Positions 1 to 10,824 are shown, counted from the first letter of the stretch. The stretch is 64,000 nt of DNA from Nocardioides palaemonis (GCF_018275325.1 NZ_JAGVQR010000004.1:62001-126000); one strand, 5' to 3'. Numbers and translations are program-made. The notes: generated from the sequence alone by a model not told the origin.

Positions 1-961
1 CCCCCTCCACGTCCGGCACCCGGGGCTTGCCGCTCATCCCGGTGGCGAAGACCAGGTGGGTGGGCCGCAGCGTGAGGGGCTGGCCCTCGCGCTCGACCTG
101 CACCGTCCACTCCCCCGTCTCGTCGGACCAGGAGGCGCTGGTCGCGACCGTGCTCGACCAGTAGGGCACCTCCATGATCGTCACGTAGGACTCGAGCCAG
201 TCGCCGATCTTGTCCTTGGGGGCGAACACCGGCCAGTTGTCGGGGAACTTCAGGTAGGGCAGGTGGTCGTACCAGACCGGGTCGTGCAGGCAGAGCGACT
301 TGTAGCGGTTGCGCCACTGGTCCCCGGGGCGCGGGTGCTTGTCGATGACCAGGCTCGGGACCCCGAGCTGGCGCAGCCGGGCGCCGAGCGCGATCCCGCC
401 CTGGCCGCCGCCGACGACCAGCACGTAGGGCTGGGTGGTGCTGCCGAGGCTCTCGGCCTCGGCCTGCCGCTGCTCCTTCCACGTCACCCGGTGCTTGTCC
501 GCGCCGTGCTGGGCGCCCATCGGCCGGTGCGTGCCGCGCGGCTCCTCGTGGCCCTTGAGCTCGTAGAGCGCGGTGAGCAGCGTCCACGCGCGGTCCTCGC
601 CGTCCTCGCTCACCAGGCGCAGCAGGCCGTTGCCGCGACCGACAGCGGTGTCGAAGCCGATCCACGCGGTGACGACGCCGTCGACCGCGTCCGGCGGCTC
701 GGTGGTCGCGAAGCCGGACGCGGCGACGCGCGCTCCGACCGAGCCCACCAGGTCGGCGACGCCGTCGCGCCCCTCGACGGTCGTGATGTTCCAGGTGAAC
801 GCGACCAGGTCGCGCCAGTAGCACTCGGTGGCGAAGAGCGCCGCGGAGGCCTCCGCGTCGCCGGCGGCCACGGCGGTCTCGAAGCGCGACAGCCACGCGT
901 CGACGCGTGCCTGCGGGTCGGCCTGGCCGCTCCCGACGGCGGGGTCCAGGGTCTGGGTCAT
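1..961 (-). CDS. Flavin-dependent monooxygenase with N-terminal NTF2-like domain (3' end beyond window)
   Basis: About 320 residues are visible; the C-terminal part lies left of the window. The ATG at 961 opens the frame MTQTLDP. Residues ~20-150 look like an NTF2/SnoaL-type alpha+beta domain. A dinucleotide-binding GxGxxG (VVGGGQGGIALG) follows at about residues 181-190, and an FATGxSGxP motif, typical of flavin-containing and Baeyer-Villiger monooxygenases, appears near the edge. By family it should bind FAD and NADPH and oxygenate a small organic substrate in the cytoplasm; the substrate cannot be read from sequence. It is divergent from a GAF regulator with a shared 100-bp promoter region, which suggests regulation by that protein. 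The NTF2-like plus FMO arrangement is inferred from the translation. Confidence 0.85.
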   Translation of the reverse strand, partial: MTQTLDPAVGSGQADPQARVDAWLSRFETAVAAGDAEASAALFATECYWRDLVAFTWNITTVEGRDGVADLVGSVGARVAASGFATTEPPDAVDGVVTAWIGFDTAVGRGNGLLRLVSEDGEDRAWTLLTALYELKGHEEPRGTHRPMGAQHGADKHRVTWKEQRQAEAESLGSTTQPYVLVVGGGQGGIALGARLRQLGVPSLVIDKHPRPGDQWRNRYKSLCLHDPVWYDHLPYLKFPDNWPVFAPKDKIGDWLESYVTIMEVPYWSSTVATSASWSDETGEWTVQVEREGQPLTLRPTHLVFATGMSGKPRVPDVEG

Positions 962-982
962 CGTCCCTCCTTCAACTACGCT

Positions 983-1002
983 GGTGTGACCGAGCACACA
1001 CC
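983..1002. promoter_or_regulatory. Inverted repeat GGTGTG-N8-CACACC in the divergent promoter region
   Basis: Perfect 6-bp arms at 983-988 and 997-1002, separated by 8 bp, sit between the divergent monooxygenase (start 961) and GAF regulator (start 1064). Symmetry, size and place fit an operator for a dimeric regulator, probably the adjacent GAF protein. That assignment is inference. Confidence 0.4.
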
Positions 1003-1063
1003 GCCCGCGAGGCCGCACGACAGGGTTGCGCGACGTTGCACCGGCTCGCCCGGAGGGACCCCG

Positions 1064-2284
1064 ATGACCGACCGCGACCAGCACCGCGTCCGCGAGGCCG
1101 CGCTCGCCGGTGCTGCGCGCGCGGGCCTGCCCCGCAGCGAGATCGCGGCGTCGTGGCGACGGGTCGCGGCCACCGGCCTCGATCCCGGCGCCGGGGCCGA
1201 CATCCCGCCCGTCGGCGGCGCCGAGCTCGAGCGGCGGCGGGCCGCGAGCGGCCTGGCCGACCTGGTGCCGCGCCTGGCCGAGTCGCTGGCGCCGGTCGTC
1301 GACGCCGGCCAGCTGGTCGTCGTCGCCGACGCCGAGGGTCGCGTGCTGTGGCGCCTGGGCAGCAGCGGCGTACGCCGTCTCGCCGACCACCTCGGCTTCG
1401 TCGGCGGCTCCGCCTGGACCGAGGCCAACGTCGGCACCAACGCCATCGGCACGGCGCTGGTGCTCGGGACGCCCGTCCAGGTCCGCGGGGCCGAGCACTT
1501 CGTCGAGTCGCACACCCGGTGGGGGTGCGCCGCCGCGCCGCTGGTCGACCCGTGGACCGGGCGCACGCTCGGCGTCGTCGACGTCAGCGGGCCCAGCCGC
1601 AGCCTCCACCCCGCCGAGCTCGCGCTCGTCGAGCTGGCAGCCCGCCTGACCTCCGCCGAGCTCGTCGCCCGGCACCGGGCGGCGCTCGACCGGCTGCGGG
1701 CGCGTGCTGCTCCGCTGCTGGCCGGGCTCACCGGCGACGCCCTGGCGATCGACCACGCCGGTCACCTCGCGGCGTCCATCGGCAGCCGCAGCCCGGAGCG
1801 GGTGGCGCTGCCCGACGGCCTGTCCGCCGGACGCGTGTGGCTGCCGACCCTCGGTGGCGCGACGGCCGAGCCGCTCGACGGCGGCTGGCTGCTGCGCCTC
1901 GAGGCCGGGGAGGCCGCCGGCGCGACCGGCACCTCGCTCGTGCTCGACCTCGACGGCGACCCCCGTCTGCTGGTCGCCGGTCCCAGCGGGTCGTGGTCGC
2001 GCACGCTCTCCCCGCGGCACGCGGAGATCCTGCTCGCCCTGGTGGACGCCGGGCCGGCCGGGCGCACCGGGGTGCAGCTGTCGGAGGACCTCTTCGACGA
2101 CCCCGGCCGCACCGTGACGGTCCGCGCCGAGCTGTCGCGGCTGCGGCGCCTCGCCGGCAGCCTGCTGCAGTCCGGGCCCTACCGGCTCGATCCCGGGCTG
2201 ACCACCGAGGTGCGCGGCAACCGGTCGGGCGCCCTGCCGCGCTCGTCCGCACCGGTCGTGCGCCGCTGGCGCACCACCGTGTGA
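1064..2284 (+). CDS. GAF-domain transcriptional regulator
   Basis: 406 residues. The ATG at 1064 is chosen because GGAGG lies about 8 bases upstream; the open frame runs much further upstream but only as antisense of the monooxygenase. Residues ~60-175 carry a GAF-type ligand-sensing domain with the TEANVGTNAIGTAL signature seen in AcoR-like activators. There is no sigma-54 AAA+ module. The last ~100 residues (SPRHAEILLAL onwards) look like a winged-helix DNA-binding region. This short GAF plus wHTH form is common in actinobacteria next to oxidative catabolic genes. It probably senses a small organic inducer and controls the divergent monooxygenase. Confidence 0.8.
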   Translation: MTDRDQHRVREAALAGAARAGLPRSEIAASWRRVAATGLDPGAGADIPPVGGAELERRRAASGLADLVPRLAESLAPVVDAGQLVVVADAEGRVLWRLGSSGVRRLADHLGFVGGSAWTEANVGTNAIGTALVLGTPVQVRGAEHFVESHTRWGCAAAPLVDPWTGRTLGVVDVSGPSRSLHPAELALVELAARLTSAELVARHRAALDRLRARAAPLLAGLTGDALAIDHAGHLAASIGSRSPERVALPDGLSAGRVWLPTLGGATAEPLDGGWLLRLEAGEAAGATGTSLVLDLDGDPRLLVAGPSGSWSRTLSPRHAEILLALVDAGPAGRTGVQLSEDLFDDPGRTVTVRAELSRLRRLAGSLLQSGPYRLDPGLTTEVRGNRSGALPRSSAPVVRRWRTTV

Positions 2285-2350
2285 CCAACGTCGGTCACCA
2301 GTTTTCCCAAACCGGCCACACGCGAGGGCGGTCGTTCCTACCGTGAAGCG

Positions 2351-4105
2351 GTGGGGATCAACGATGGGGCGACGCGCCACGCGCTCGTGCGGACGACGGC
2401 ACGCGCGCTCGCGACCGTCTGCGTGACGGGCAGCCTGCTGGCGCTGACGACGCCACACGCGCGTGCCGACGACGACTATCCGTGGGCGAACCAGGGCCAG
2501 TGCCCGATCGTCCCGCAGGAGCCGGTGGTCGAGCCGACGCCGCCGCCGACGCCGACACCGACGCCCGCTCCGGGTCCCGGCGTCCCGGGCAGCAAGCCGG
2601 GGACGACGGCGGCACCGGAGCCGGAGGCCACCGAGCCGCCTCCCCCGCCGCCGGTCCTCGACCCGGTGACCGGTCACCTCTACGACCCGCGCGGCCCGCG
2701 ACCGACCTGCGCGCGCCGCGTGTGGGCCATCGACGGCTCGATCGGCGACCCGTGGGGCTTCGTGCTGCGCAACTGCACCAGCTTCGTCGCGTGGCGGCTG
2801 CAGGAGCGCAACCGGCTCGACGGCTTCGGCAACCACTTCGGCGGCCGGCACTGGGGCAACGCCGCGAACTGGGACGACGCTGCGCGGGCGCTCGGCTTCC
2901 GCGTCGACGGGGTCCCGGCCATCGGGGCCGTGGCGCAGACCGACGCCGGCCGGGTCGGCCACGTCGCCTGGGTCACCGCGATCGGTCCGGGAACCGTGAC
3001 GGTCGAGGAGTACAACCACGCGCTCCCCGGCGGCTACGGCTCGCGCACCGTCCCCGTCGGCGACTTCCGCTACCTCCACCTGCGCGACGTCGCGCCCTCG
3101 CCGCTCGTCGGCTCCGACCGGCCCGTGGTCGCGGTCGCGGACGGCCTCGGCGAGTCGTGGACCGCCCGTGTCGACGCCGGCGGCACGCTGCGCGTCGCCC
3201 GCCCCGGCCGCCCGGCGCGGGTCGTCGGTCGCCCGGGCTCCTTCTCGGCCCTCGCCGCACCGGCGCTCGTCCTCGACGGCCGGTCGCGCCCGTGGCTGGC
3301 GGCCACGACGTCCGGCGGCCGGGTCCTGGCCGGCGCGCTGCGCGGCCCGCGCTTCGCGCTGCGCGACGTGGGCGCGGCGGCCACCACGTCCAGCCCGGCG
3401 CTGGCGCTGTCGCGCACCGGACGCCCGGTGCTCGCCGCGACGTCCGGCGACGGCACCCTCAGCACCCGCCGGCTCACCCAGCGCGGCCGCTGGAGCCGGC
3501 CCGACCGCATCGGCCGCGCCGGCTCGTGGGCCACCCACGTCGCGCCGGTCCTCGGCCACGACCGCTCCGGCCGCACCTGGCTGGTGGCGGTGACGGCGCG
3601 CGGCGCCACGTACGCCGAGGGCCTCGAGCGTGGCCGGCTGCACCGCCTCGCCGGCCCCCGCGCCTCGATCACCTCGACCCCGGCCCTGAGCCTCACGGCC
3701 GACGGGGCGGCGCACCTCCACCAGGTGACCGCCGACGGGCGGCTCACGGTGCGCTCGCTGCGGGCGGGCCGCTGGAGCCGCCCGCGGGCCCTCGAGGGGT
3801 CGTGGTCGGTCTACGCCTCGCCCGCGACGGGCCTCGCCGGCAGCGACCTGGTCGTGGCGGTCGCCGACGCGCGCGGCACGGTACGGGTCCGTCCTGCGCT
3901 CCCCGGGCAGCGCGTCCGGGTGCGGGTCGGGCCGCTCCCCGGTGGCGACCCGACCCGGTCCCCCGCCTTCGTCACCCGCGCCAACGCGGGCGTGTTCGTG
4001 GTGTCGGGCGACGGTCCGCGGACCGGCCGGGCCGGGTTGCTGACCCGGCCGGCCGCGGCCCTCGTGCGCGACTCCTCACCGACCCGGGCGGGCTTCACGC
4101 CCTGA
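2351..4105 (+). CDS. Secreted CHAP-domain amidase/endopeptidase with C-terminal propeller-like region
   Basis: 584 residues from a GTG start. Residues 1-39 form a signal peptide ending near ARA-DDD. Residues 50-105 are a Pro/Thr-rich linker. Residues ~120-245 are a CHAP domain with likely catalytic Cys142 (RNCTSFVAW) and His204 (RVGHVAWV), followed by a VEEYN segment. CHAP enzymes cleave peptidoglycan stem peptides or amide bonds. Residues 250-584 hold repeated units of the form RPWLAATTSGG / RTWLVAVTARG, resembling lectin-like or sialidase-like beta-propeller blades, perhaps for wall or glycan binding. It probably acts outside the cell in wall remodelling. The start is uncertain because no strong ribosome-binding site precedes the GTG. 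Confidence 0.85.
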   Translation: MGINDGATRHALVRTTARALATVCVTGSLLALTTPHARADDDYPWANQGQCPIVPQEPVVEPTPPPTPTPTPAPGPGVPGSKPGTTAAPEPEATEPPPPPPVLDPVTGHLYDPRGPRPTCARRVWAIDGSIGDPWGFVLRNCTSFVAWRLQERNRLDGFGNHFGGRHWGNAANWDDAARALGFRVDGVPAIGAVAQTDAGRVGHVAWVTAIGPGTVTVEEYNHALPGGYGSRTVPVGDFRYLHLRDVAPSPLVGSDRPVVAVADGLGESWTARVDAGGTLRVARPGRPARVVGRPGSFSALAAPALVLDGRSRPWLAATTSGGRVLAGALRGPRFALRDVGAAATTSSPALALSRTGRPVLAATSGDGTLSTRRLTQRGRWSRPDRIGRAGSWATHVAPVLGHDRSGRTWLVAVTARGATYAEGLERGRLHRLAGPRASITSTPALSLTADGAAHLHQVTADGRLTVRSLRAGRWSRPRALEGSWSVYASPATGLAGSDLVVAVADARGTVRVRPALPGQRVRVRVGPLPGGDPTRSPAFVTRANAGVFVVSGDGPRTGRAGLLTRPAAALVRDSSPTRAGFTP

Positions 4106-4116
4106 CCCGGGTCGGT
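4078..4116. terminator. Hairpin between convergent genes
   Basis: An 11-bp perfect stem (4078-4088 with 4106-4116, ACCGACCCGGG/CCCGGGTCGGT) with a 17-base loop covers the stop codon of the CHAP gene and lies just before the stop of the convergent protease gene. It can serve as a bidirectional factor-independent terminator, though there is no U tract. Confidence 0.5.
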
Positions 4117-4121
4117 CGCGG

Positions 4122-6122
4122 TCAGCGGCCGGAGTAGGCCCAGGCGCTGACGTTGAGGGTGTCCTCCAGGCCGGTGAAGCCCTCCACCGGCGAGTAGGAG
4201 TCGGTCACGAACCGGACGTTGTCGTCGTCGGCGGTGCCGCCGATGCCGTCCGGTCCCACGCCGTAGAGGTTGGTGGCGAAGTTCGCGCCACCGCTGTCCA
4301 TCATGTTGCCGACCTCGTCGGCGTTGTCGGTGTGGTAGTTGCCGATCGTGTGGCCGACCTCGTGGGCGACCACGTTGCCCACGGCCTCGGACACGAACTT
4401 CACCCGGTCGCTCGACGCGTCCATGAACGTGTTGAGCGACGACGCCGGGCCGGCCGGCGCGCTCAGCACGTCGAGCAGCACGATCGCCTCGTCCTGGTGG
4501 CCGTAGTTGCCCGGGTCGATGTACTGCGCGATGCCGATCGTGGAGATGCCGGACTCGGCGATGGAGCCGGCGACGTAGATCCGCGAGACGTTCTCCTGGC
4601 CGATCAGCTCGGGGTTGGTGCGGGCGTTGAGCACCTCGACGTTGACGTCGGGGTTGAGCCCTCCGGCCTCGAGCTCGGCCTGCAGGTTGCGGCGCACCAC
4701 GTTGGTGATCCGGTTCTCGAGCTTGCGGGCGTCGGTCCGGGCGATGCCCCACTGCGGGACGAACGCCGCGAACGGAGAGACGCTGCGCACGCCCGGTCCG
4801 CCCCAGGTGCCGGTGTTGACCCGGCCGGGAGCGAAGTCGAGCAGGACGGTCTGCGTGCGGCCGCGGTCACCCTGGGTACCGGGCCGGTAGCCCTCGACGG
4901 TGATGTCGTACGCGCCGGTGCCGCCGGTGACCTGGACGGAGTACCAGCCGGCCTCCTCCGCGACGTAGGCGATGGTGGTGTTGCCACCGCCCGGGAGCGG
5001 CGAGGTCGGCGGGTAGAGCGAGGAGGCGTCGGTGCCGATGCCGCCCACGCGCTGCTCGCCCGACGGCGTCCGGACCGTCAGCCCGGTCGCCGCACCCTCG
5101 GCGGTGGACCCGATGACGTCGCCCGGGCGGAGCCGCACCGAGTAGTAGTCGGCGTCGAGCTGCTGGCTGGCCACGGTGAGCTTGTAGTCGCCCACGTCGG
5201 CGCCGCCGGCGCCGCTGCCGGAGTCGAACGGGTCGGCCGGCAGCGGGTCGAGGGCGTAGCCGCCGACCATCACGTAGTAGGTGCCGGGCGTCTCCGGGGC
5301 ATAGCTGAGGCTGCTCAGCACGCCGGTGCCGCTGTCGTCGTCGGCCACGAGCGGCGTGCCGTCGGCGGCGTAGACCACGAGGATCGTGTCGGTGGTGCTG
5401 GCGCTGCCCTCGGTGTCGGCGGTCAGCGTCTGGCCCGCGCCGACCTCGACGGCGTAGAAGTCGAAGTCGTTGGTGCCGTCACCCGTCGTGCCGTGCGGTC
5501 CGTCGCCGAGGACGGACGTCACCGTGGCCTTGCCCGAGCCGGCGATGCCGGTGTCGGTGGCGATCGGGATCGCTCCCTGGTCCTCGGCCGTGGTGATCGT
5601 GCGCGGGGTGCTGCCCGCCGGGGCGGCGAGGTCACCGAGGATCCGCACGGCCGGCAGCCGCGAGGCGGCGGTGCCGAACTCCGGGATCGGCTCGGCGTTG
5701 GCGTGGGTGTCGTTGGAGCCGGCGGTGCCGGCGGGCTCCTCCTCGTCGTGGACGAACGGCGTCGGCACGGCCTTCGCCTTCGCCGACCCGCCCTTGCCGG
5801 CACCGAAGGCCTGGCGCCGGTTCGCGGCCAGCTTCGCCGAGTCGGCCCGCTTCTCGGCCTGGGCGTGCATGAGCTTGTTCCAGGCGAAGTAGTTGGCGTC
5901 GCCCAGGTCGGGCAGGTTGGCGAGGTAGGGGTTGGGGTTGGCCTTCGCCGTCAGCGCGGCGGCGTCGGTCTCCTTGGGTGCGACCTGGAGTCCCAGGTCG
6001 AGGGCTTCCTGCTGCTGCGGCGTGACGGTGTCCTGCCCCGCCGGTGCCGCGATGGACAGGGCCGGTATGGCGAGGGCGACGAGACCGGCGGTGCCGGTCG
6101 CTGCCCAGATGCGTGCGCGCAC
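4122..6122 (-). CDS. Secreted zinc metalloprotease (metzincin type) with PPC-like domains
   Basis: 666 residues from a GTG start preceded by GGGAGGAA. Residues 1-27 are a signal peptide. A basic/Ala-rich pro-region runs to ~120. Residues ~215-320 and ~325-412 look like bacterial pre-peptidase C-terminal (PPC) beta-sandwich domains. The catalytic part has HEVGHTIGNYH at 587-597, matching the metzincin HExxHxxGxxH, and NMMDSGG at ~606-612 as a probable Met-turn. It should be an exported zinc endopeptidase. It lies convergent to the CHAP amidase, so both neighbours act outside the membrane. No secretion partner is seen. The catalytic domain being C-terminal to the PPC domains is the less common order. 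Confidence 0.85.
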   Translation of the reverse strand: MRARIWAATGTAGLVALAIPALSIAAPAGQDTVTPQQQEALDLGLQVAPKETDAAALTAKANPNPYLANLPDLGDANYFAWNKLMHAQAEKRADSAKLAANRRQAFGAGKGGSAKAKAVPTPFVHDEEEPAGTAGSNDTHANAEPIPEFGTAASRLPAVRILGDLAAPAGSTPRTITTAEDQGAIPIATDTGIAGSGKATVTSVLGDGPHGTTGDGTNDFDFYAVEVGAGQTLTADTEGSASTTDTILVVYAADGTPLVADDDSGTGVLSSLSYAPETPGTYYVMVGGYALDPLPADPFDSGSGAGGADVGDYKLTVASQQLDADYYSVRLRPGDVIGSTAEGAATGLTVRTPSGEQRVGGIGTDASSLYPPTSPLPGGGNTTIAYVAEEAGWYSVQVTGGTGAYDITVEGYRPGTQGDRGRTQTVLLDFAPGRVNTGTWGGPGVRSVSPFAAFVPQWGIARTDARKLENRITNVVRRNLQAELEAGGLNPDVNVEVLNARTNPELIGQENVSRIYVAGSIAESGISTIGIAQYIDPGNYGHQDEAIVLLDVLSAPAGPASSLNTFMDASSDRVKFVSEAVGNVVAHEVGHTIGNYHTDNADEVGNMMDSGGANFATNLYGVGPDGIGGTADDDNVRFVTDSYSPVEGFTGLEDTLNVSAWAYSGR

Positions 6123-6209
6123 GTGTGTTCCTCCCGAGATGATTCCCGGGATCGAGTCCCCGTGCTGCTGCTCCCGCGTCGGCCTGGGGCCCGATCCCCT
6201 GACGAGACG

Positions 6210-6247
6210 AGAACCTAGGCGCTCTCGACGCCGAGGGGAAGGGTTCT
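6210..6247 (-). terminator. Imperfect hairpin downstream of guaB
   Basis: Arms AGAACC (6210-6215) and GGTTCT (6242-6247) enclose an inner GGCG/CGCC pairing (6218-6221 with 6229-6232), just after the guaB stop at 6253. It may terminate guaB and also lies in the upstream region of the protease gene. Confidence 0.35.
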
Positions 6248-6252
6248 TTCGG

Positions 6253-7779
<1,527 letters not shown>

Positions 7780-8601
7780 TCAGGCGGCCACGTCGGCGTG
7801 GACGAGGGCGTCGACGACGGCCTGCTCGCCGAGGCGGAACAGCGTCCCGGTGTGGGTGAAGTCGAGCATCGTGCCGCAGTAGAAGCTGCGGTCGAGCACG
7901 CAGCTGACGACCTGGACGCCCGGATCGAGCACGGCGGACGACCGGTGGTGGATGGAGATGGCCAGCGACCCGATGAGCACGTCGAGCGGCGAGCGCAGCG
8001 ACCGCTCCGCCGGCGGCTTGGTGACGTCGAGCGCGAAGACCCGGTCGCCCGGCTCGGCGATCGCGGCGGCCGCCGACATCGGCATGTTCTCCGAGATCCC
8101 CGCGTCGACGTGGGGCGCGCGCCCGTCGCCGGAGTCCAGCAGGACCGGCGGGAACACCGCCGGGATCGCCGCCGACGCCGCCAGCAGGTCACCGAGCGAC
8201 CCCGTCGTGTGGTGGTGGGCCTGCCCGGTGTTGAGGTTGGTGGTCGCCACGACCGCGGTGACCGGGAGGTCCTCGAGCCGGGTCGCGGGGATCCAGGAGG
8301 CGACCAGGTCCCGCAGGCGCTCGGAGGAGAACAGGTACGGCCGCAGGCGCACGAGGTTGCCCGGGACGGTGGCGCGTGACCCGGTGATGTCCCGCGCGCG
8401 CATCGCCATCCACCGGTCGGCGATCTGCTCGACCCGCTCGGGCGTGGGGTCGTAGGCCAGGGAGCACGCGTTGATGGCGCCGACGGAGGAGCCGATGACG
8501 ACGTCGGGCCGGATCCCGGCGCCGAGGAGGGCGCGCAGCATCCCGATCTGCGCCGCACCGCGCGAGCCTCCCCCGGAGAAGACGAAGATGTTCCTGGTCA
8601 T
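7780..8601 (-). CDS. Patatin-like phospholipase
   Basis: 273 residues from the ATG at 8601; the frame is open further upstream but that part is antisense of the next gene. The oxyanion-hole motif GGGSRG is at residues 10-15. The nucleophile elbow GSSVG has Ser39, and Asp166 in HVDAG completes the Ser-Asp dyad. Patatin-fold enzymes hydrolyse acyl esters of lipids. There is no signal peptide or membrane segment, so it is probably cytoplasmic or peripherally membrane-bound. It lies upstream of guaB on the same strand with a 24-base gap. The natural substrate is unknown. Confidence 0.88.
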   Translation of the reverse strand: MTRNIFVFSGGGSRGAAQIGMLRALLGAGIRPDVVIGSSVGAINACSLAYDPTPERVEQIADRWMAMRARDITGSRATVPGNLVRLRPYLFSSERLRDLVASWIPATRLEDLPVTAVVATTNLNTGQAHHHTTGSLGDLLAASAAIPAVFPPVLLDSGDGRAPHVDAGISENMPMSAAAAIAEPGDRVFALDVTKPPAERSLRSPLDVLIGSLAISIHHRSSAVLDPGVQVVSCVLDRSFYCGTMLDFTHTGTLFRLGEQAVVDALVHADVAA

Positions 8602-8706
8602 GGGCGCCGCCGGGGTGGTCGGGGGGAGGTCACCGTTCCGTTCGGCTGGCGCGCCCCGGACCTGAGGCAAACCGCGTGGGGTGCGGCCGGATGAGAGGGT
8701 GTCGGC

Positions 8707-10239
8707 ATGGGGCAGGGACGGGCGGTCTGGCTGGCTGCCCTGATGGCGTTCCTGGCGCGCTTCCCGGGGCTGCTGTGGCCGCTGCGCCCGGACGAGGCCG
8801 GCTTCCTGCTGGTCGCGCAGAGCTGGGACCCCGAGCCCGACTCGCTCTACGGCCCCTACTTCGTGGACCGGCCGCCGCCCGTCATCTGGCTGATGCAGGC
8901 CAGCGACTGGGTGGGCGGACCGTACGCGCACCGCGTCGTCGGCGCGCTGTGCTGCTCGCTGCTGGTGCTCGCCGCCGCTGCCGCGACCCGTGAGCTCGCC
9001 GTCCGGGCCGGCGTCGCGGACCCGGTGGCCGTGCGCCGGCTGCGCGGCTGGGTCGCGATCGCGACCGCGGCCCTGGTCTCGAACGCGGAGATCGACCCGG
9101 TCGCCGCGAAGGGCGAGCTGTTCGGCATCCCGCTGGTGCTCGCCTCGTGCTGGCTCTCGCTGCGCGCTGTCCGTCGCTCCTCAGCCGCCGACGCGGCGTG
9201 GGCCGGAGGCCTCGCGGTGCTCGCGATGGGCTTCAAGCAGAGCATCGTCGGCGGGCTCGTCTTCGGCGCGGTCCTCCTGGTCGGCACCGCGGTCGCGCGG
9301 CACCACCCGTGGCGGACGGTCGCACGCTGCGCCGGCGCCGCGGTGCTCGGCGGGCTGGTGCCGGTCGCCGTCGTGGTCGGCTGGGCGCTCGTGGCCGGCG
9401 TCCGGCTGCGCACCCTCTGGTACGCATCGGTCTCCTTCCGCTCCGACGCCAGCCGGATCATCGCCACCCAGGACAGCTCCGGCGCGCAGAGCCGGATCGG
9501 CACGCTCGTCGCGGTGTTCGTGGGCGTCGGGATGCTCGGCGTGGTGCTCTGGCTGCTGCTCCGGCTGCGCAGCCTGCTGCGCCTCGACGCGGTGGCCACG
9601 GTCGCCGTGCTCACCATGCTGGCCGCCGACCTCGCCGGGGTCGCGGTCAGCGGGAGCTACTGGACGCCGTACCTCTTCGTGCCGATCCCGCCGATGGCCC
9701 TCGCCGTCGCGCTGCTCGTCACCCACGAGCGGCTGCACCCGGTGCGCCTGCGGGTGGCGCGCGTCGCGCTGGTGCTGCTGGTCGGCTCCAGCGTGGTGTC
9801 ACTGACGACCTGGACGGTCACCTGGGTGCACGGTCGGGTCCCCGTCGAGGTCCGCACCGGCGAGGCGATCGCCGCCGTGGCGACACCCGGGGACCGCGTG
9901 CTGGTCTACGGCGGGCGGGCCGACATCCAGTGGGCCACCGGGAAGTCCTCGCCCTACCCCTACCTCTGGTCGCTGCCGATGCGGACCCTCGACCCGGGCC
10001 TCACCGACCTCGAGGGGGTGCTCACGGGCCCGGACTCGCCGACCTGGTTCGTCGAGGCGACCTTCATCAACACGTGGAGCGAGCTCGGCACCCCCGAGAT
10101 CGAGGACAACCTGATCCGCAAGTACCAGTTCGTGCGCAGCGCCTGCGACCGCTACCGGATCTACCACCTCAACTCCGTCGACCCCGTCGACGTCGACGTC
10201 GACTGCTCCACGCCGTTCCGCACGATCTTCGACCGATGA
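8707..10239 (+). CDS. GT-C family membrane glycosyltransferase-like protein
   Basis: 510 residues with about nine to ten hydrophobic segments in the first ~390 residues and a soluble extracytoplasmic tail. The first luminal loop carries the acidic pair RPDEAG at ~28-33, where GT-C (ArnT/PMT-like) enzymes keep their catalytic DE/DD residues. A later loop has VDRPPPVIWLM, typical of GT39-like proteins (the PP near a Trp). By family it would use a polyprenyl-phosphate sugar to glycosylate a lipid, polysaccharide or protein at the outer membrane face. Acceptor and donor are unknown. Divergent from the patatin-like gene; a GAGAGGG sequence precedes the ATG. Confidence 0.7.
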   Translation: MGQGRAVWLAALMAFLARFPGLLWPLRPDEAGFLLVAQSWDPEPDSLYGPYFVDRPPPVIWLMQASDWVGGPYAHRVVGALCCSLLVLAAAAATRELAVRAGVADPVAVRRLRGWVAIATAALVSNAEIDPVAAKGELFGIPLVLASCWLSLRAVRRSSAADAAWAGGLAVLAMGFKQSIVGGLVFGAVLLVGTAVARHHPWRTVARCAGAAVLGGLVPVAVVVGWALVAGVRLRTLWYASVSFRSDASRIIATQDSSGAQSRIGTLVAVFVGVGMLGVVLWLLLRLRSLLRLDAVATVAVLTMLAADLAGVAVSGSYWTPYLFVPIPPMALAVALLVTHERLHPVRLRVARVALVLLVGSSVVSLTTWTVTWVHGRVPVEVRTGEAIAAVATPGDRVLVYGGRADIQWATGKSSPYPYLWSLPMRTLDPGLTDLEGVLTGPDSPTWFVEATFINTWSELGTPEIEDNLIRKYQFVRSACDRYRIYHLNSVDPVDVDVDCSTPFRTIFDR

Positions 10240-10302
10240 TCCGCGCCGGCGTGCAACCTCCCCGCCACATGGGTGCGTTGGGGAGGACATGGAGCAGAAG
10301 TG

Positions 10303-10824
10303 ATGCGTGACGAGGCGGCGTTCGTCGAGTTCGCCGAGTCGGTCCGTGACCGGCTGCGGCGCACGGCGTACCTGCTGTGCGGCGACTGGGACCGGGCCTC
10401 CGACCTCGTGCAGGAGGGGCTGATCCGGGTCTACGTCCGGTGGCCGCGCCTGGTGCGGCGCGGCGGCGAGCTGTCCTACGCCCGCAAGGCGGTGGTCAGC
10501 GCGTACCTCGACCAGGTGCGTCGCCGGTCCAGCACCGAGCGCCCGCGCGAGGACGACCACACGGTGGCCAGCGACGAGGACGTCGCGACCACGGTGGCGA
10601 CCCGGCGGGCCCTGGTCGCCGCGCTGGAGCAGCTGCCGCCACGCCAGCGGGCGTGCGTGGTGCTGCGCTACTTCGAGGACCTGTCGGTCGAGCAGACCGC
10701 GGCCGTCCTCGGGTGCACCGAGGGCACGGTCAAGAGCCAGACCTCCCGAGGCCTCTTCTCGCTCAGGTCCATGTTCGAGGACTCGCCGTACGGCGAGCTG
10801 GTCGAGGGAGCGGTGTCATGGTGA
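10303..10824 (+). CDS. SigE-family (ECF-like) RNA polymerase sigma factor, copy 1
   Basis: 173 residues. The ATG at 10303 is preferred over the GTG at 10273 because GGAG lies eight bases before it. Sigma region 2 (RRTAYLLCGDWDRASDLVQE) spans ~16-75, and region 4 (LPPRQRACVVLRYFEDLSVEQTA, then TEGTVKSQTSRGL) spans ~110-160. The protein directs core polymerase to a stress- or signal-specific promoter set. Its stop overlaps the start of the next gene by 7 bases, so the two are translationally coupled. The second pair at 21814-23618 has the same design. Confidence 0.93.
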   Translation: MRDEAAFVEFAESVRDRLRRTAYLLCGDWDRASDLVQEGLIRVYVRWPRLVRRGGELSYARKAVVSAYLDQVRRRSSTERPREDDHTVASDEDVATTVATRRALVAALEQLPPRQRACVVLRYFEDLSVEQTAAVLGCTEGTVKSQTSRGLFSLRSMFEDSPYGELVEGAVSW

